Positions 62,470 through 64,000 of a DNA stretch of 64,000 nucleotides are shown in pieces. The notes beneath the pieces are model-generated. The model saw only the letters and a list, made by a program, of their open reading frames with translations. It was not told the DNA's origin and did no database searches. Position numbers and translations under genes: made by a program. The DNA comes from 20CM-2-55-15 sp963738025. GTDB lineage: Bacteria; Acidobacteriota; Terriglobia; 20CM-2-55-15. The DNA is taken from NCBI GenBank assembly GCA_963738025.1, contig CAVTWA010000067.1, forward strand, positions 248,001 through 312,000, written 5' to 3'. Each line of letters begins with the position of its first letter. Within the stretch, counting starts at the first letter, position 1.

Positions 62470-63288
62470 ATGACTACGACGAATATCAAAGAAGCGGTCC
62501 GGGAAAAATACGGCGAGGCGGCTCTGCGCGTGCTGTCCGGTGAACCGTCATCCTGCTGCGAAACCTCCTGCTGCGGAGATCCCATCTCTTCCGATCTTTA
62601 CAACGACAATCAGGTTGGCCAGATTCCGGAAGAAGCGATCAAAGCTTCGCTGGGTTGCGGCAATCCCACGGCACTGGCCGCGCTGAATCCGGGCGACGTT
62701 GTGCTGGATCTCGGGTCGGGCGGCGGCATCGATGTTCTGCTGTCGGCGCGCCGCGTTGGCCCGTCCGGCAAAGCCTACGGCCTCGATATGACCGATGAAA
62801 TGCTGACTCTTGCCCGTGAAAATCAAAGAAAGTCCGGCCTCGAGAATGTAGAGTTCCTGAAAGGCGATATCGAACACATTCCCTTACCCGACGCATCGGT
62901 CGACGTAATCATATCCAACTGTGTCATCAACCTGTCCGCAAACAAAGACCAAGTCTTGCGCGAGGCCTGGCGCGTTCTGAAGCCGGGCGGCCGGTTCGCT
63001 GTTTCCGATGTTGTGGTGCGAGGCGCCATGCCTCCAGAAATCCGCCAAGTCGTTCTTCTCTGGGTCGGTTGTGTCGCCGGCGCGCTGGAAGAAGGGGAAT
63101 ATCGATCAAAGCTTTCTGAAGCAGGCTTCGAGAACTTCAGCCTGGAGCCGACGCGGCTTTATCGAATCGAGGATGCGCGTTCATTTCTGAGCGGCCACGG
63201 CATCAACGTTGACGCGATTGCGGAGGAGATCGACGGGAAGTTCATGAGCGCGTTCATCCGGGCCGTAAAGCCGCGTTCAGTGCAATGA
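62470..63288 (+). CDS. arsM: Arsenite S-adenosylmethionine methyltransferase
   Basis: The frame opens at 62401 inside arsR; the ATG at 62470 has AGGAG five bases upstream, giving 272 residues. The SAM-binding motif L-D-L-G-S-G-G-G-I-D-V-L-L is near 78. The family cysteines are present: the N-terminal pairs C-C-E-T-S-C-C-G-D near 28-36, the catalytic Cys in S-N-C-V-I-N-L near 148, and another in G-C-V-A-G-A near 200. It methylates arsenite to volatile or excretable forms. It overlaps the aquaglyceroporin gene by four bases. Confidence 0.92.
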   Translation: MTTTNIKEAVREKYGEAALRVLSGEPSSCCETSCCGDPISSDLYNDNQVGQIPEEAIKASLGCGNPTALAALNPGDVVLDLGSGGGIDVLLSARRVGPSGKAYGLDMTDEMLTLARENQRKSGLENVEFLKGDIEHIPLPDASVDVIISNCVINLSANKDQVLREAWRVLKPGGRFAVSDVVVRGAMPPEIRQVVLLWVGCVAGALEEGEYRSKLSEAGFENFSLEPTRLYRIEDARSFLSGHGINVDAIAEEIDGKFMSAFIRAVKPRSVQ

Positions 63289-63956
63289 CGGCAGCCCGTA
63301 AATTCACGGCGGAAGCACTCGGAACGATGTTCCTGCTTACCGCCGTGGTCGGCTCGGGCATCATGGGCGAACGATTGAGCGGCGGCAATGTCGCGATTGC
63401 GCTCCTCGCGAATGCGGTAGCGACGGGCGCAGCACTCGTTGCAATCATTCTGGCGTTCGCCGGCATTTCCGGCGCCCACCTGAATCCGGCCGTCACGCTG
63501 GCTGTGGCAATGGAGCGGGGAATGCCTTGGATCGAAGTGCCGGCATATATCGTTGCACAGGCAATTGGAGCGTTCGCCGGGGTTGCCGCCGCTCACGTCA
63601 TGTTTGAACTCCCGGCGTTTTCGTTATCCCACCATGTGCGATCGGGCGGCGCACAATTGTTCAGCGAGTTCATTGCCACGTTTGGTTTGCTCATTGTCAT
63701 ATTGGGCTGCAGCCGTTTGCGGCCCGAAGCTGTTCCTTTTGCTGTTGGAGCCTACATCACAGGCGCGTACTGGTTTACAGCGTCGACGTCATTTGCAAAT
63801 CCGGTCGTAACTCTGGCGCGCTCTTTCACGGATACCTTCTCCGGGATCCGCTTTGCGGATGCGCCCGGTTTTATCGCTGCCCAGCTGACCGGAGCGTTGG
63901 CAGCCACCGTTATACGGTCATGGTTGTGGGGAAGGAGATCGAGTCATGGGCAATAA
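63285..63956 (+). CDS. MIP-family aquaglyceroporin of an ars operon (AqpS-like)
   Basis: A 223-residue channel with six membrane segments. The first signature is G-A-H-L-N-P-A-V-T near 65; the second is S-F-A-N-P-V-V-T near 180, with Val in place of Ala in NPA. AqpS-type channels in ars operons let arsenite or methylated arsenicals leave the cell. It overlaps arsM by the ATGA junction and precedes arsC, overlapping its start by 11 bases. The fragment at 47.9 kb is closely similar to its C-terminal third. Confidence 0.88.
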   Translation: MTAARKFTAEALGTMFLLTAVVGSGIMGERLSGGNVAIALLANAVATGAALVAIILAFAGISGAHLNPAVTLAVAMERGMPWIEVPAYIVAQAIGAFAGVAAAHVMFELPAFSLSHHVRSGGAQLFSEFIATFGLLIVILGCSRLRPEAVPFAVGAYITGAYWFTASTSFANPVVTLARSFTDTFSGIRFADAPGFIAAQLTGALAATVIRSWLWGRRSSHGQ

Positions 63957-64000
63957 GAAGAGCGTCCTCTTTTTGTGTACCGGGAACTCTGCTCGAAGCC
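63946..64000 (+). CDS. arsC: LMW-phosphatase-type arsenate reductase, cut by the window edge
   Basis: The ATG at 63946 follows AGGAG eight bases upstream. The first residues M-G-N-K-K-S-V-L-F-L-C-T-G-N-S-A-R-S contain the catalytic C-x5-R-S loop of thioredoxin-linked ArsC, which reduces arsenate to arsenite. Only 18 codons are visible. It is the last gene seen of the operon and overlaps the channel gene by 11 bases. Confidence 0.85.
   Translation, partial: MGNKKSVLFLCTGNSARS

Overview
The window looks like a chromosomal segment of a moderately GC-rich, Gram-negative Acidobacteriota-type bacterium. This is inferred from family content, not from a marker gene. The evidence is an Oar-like TonB receptor with a carboxypeptidase-regulatory N-terminus, a GTP-type PEP carboxykinase, a secreted PQQ-dehydrogenase-like propeller, TolB-like and kelch-like secreted propellers, many lipoproteins and signal peptides, and M16 peptidase pairs. 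I saw no phage, CRISPR array, rRNA or tRNA gene.

Layout. 1-10.7 kb: small stress-type proteins (CsbD, YtxH-like), a PQQ-type secreted propeller, a PEBP protein, a 710-residue SEC-C/coiled-coil/RelE-like fusion, an EAL-HDOD signalling protein and secreted propeller or Ig-like proteins. 10.8-18.6 kb: core metabolism, with pyrE, a frameshifted GTP-dependent pckG, branched-chain synthesis in the order ilvN-ilvC-ilvB, fabI and a radical SAM enzyme. 18.6-30 kb: a PAS/GAF histidine kinase, a secreted gluzincin/TonB-C protein broken by a frameshift, a translationally coupled M16 pair, a ferredoxin-MBL fusion, an RpiB-like protein, a large secreted Ig/IPT protein and a GT87-type membrane protein.

30-50.6 kb is a phosphate island. 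It opens with a Ppx/GppA-HD phosphatase, two tandem thymidylate-kinase-like proteins (the second with a Walker A Lys-to-Arg change), a small helical protein and SixA. It continues with phoR-phoB-phoU-pstB, a second PhoB-like regulator, a pst operon with two pstS genes (one broken), a complete second pstSCAB operon, a lipoprotein and a porin. Upstream of pstB/regulator, pstS (two loci), the porin, the TonB receptor and a TPR gene I see TTA-type pentamers repeated at exact 11-bp spacing. These are good candidates for PhoB-type boxes and would make this one regulon.

50.7-62 kb holds a frame-broken membrane protein, a secreted kinase-like protein, the TonB receptor, a TPR protein and a zone of decay (TolB-like fragment, kelch gene broken at a CT repeat, DUF4118 kinase remnant, duplicated TPR tail). 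The window ends in an ars operon (arsR-arsM-aquaglyceroporin-arsC, cut by the edge). A shrunken remnant of a similar ars operon lies 14 kb upstream at about 47.86-48.23 kb.

Two patterns cut across the region. A family of long palindromic elements (core AAGCCACGGATTGAACGGATT-like) sits immediately downstream of genes at eight or nine places, with two co-varying sequence types. At least seven single frame breaks occur in otherwise well-preserved genes, which points either to assembly or sequencing indels or to real decay; this must be settled before any of them is interpreted biologically.
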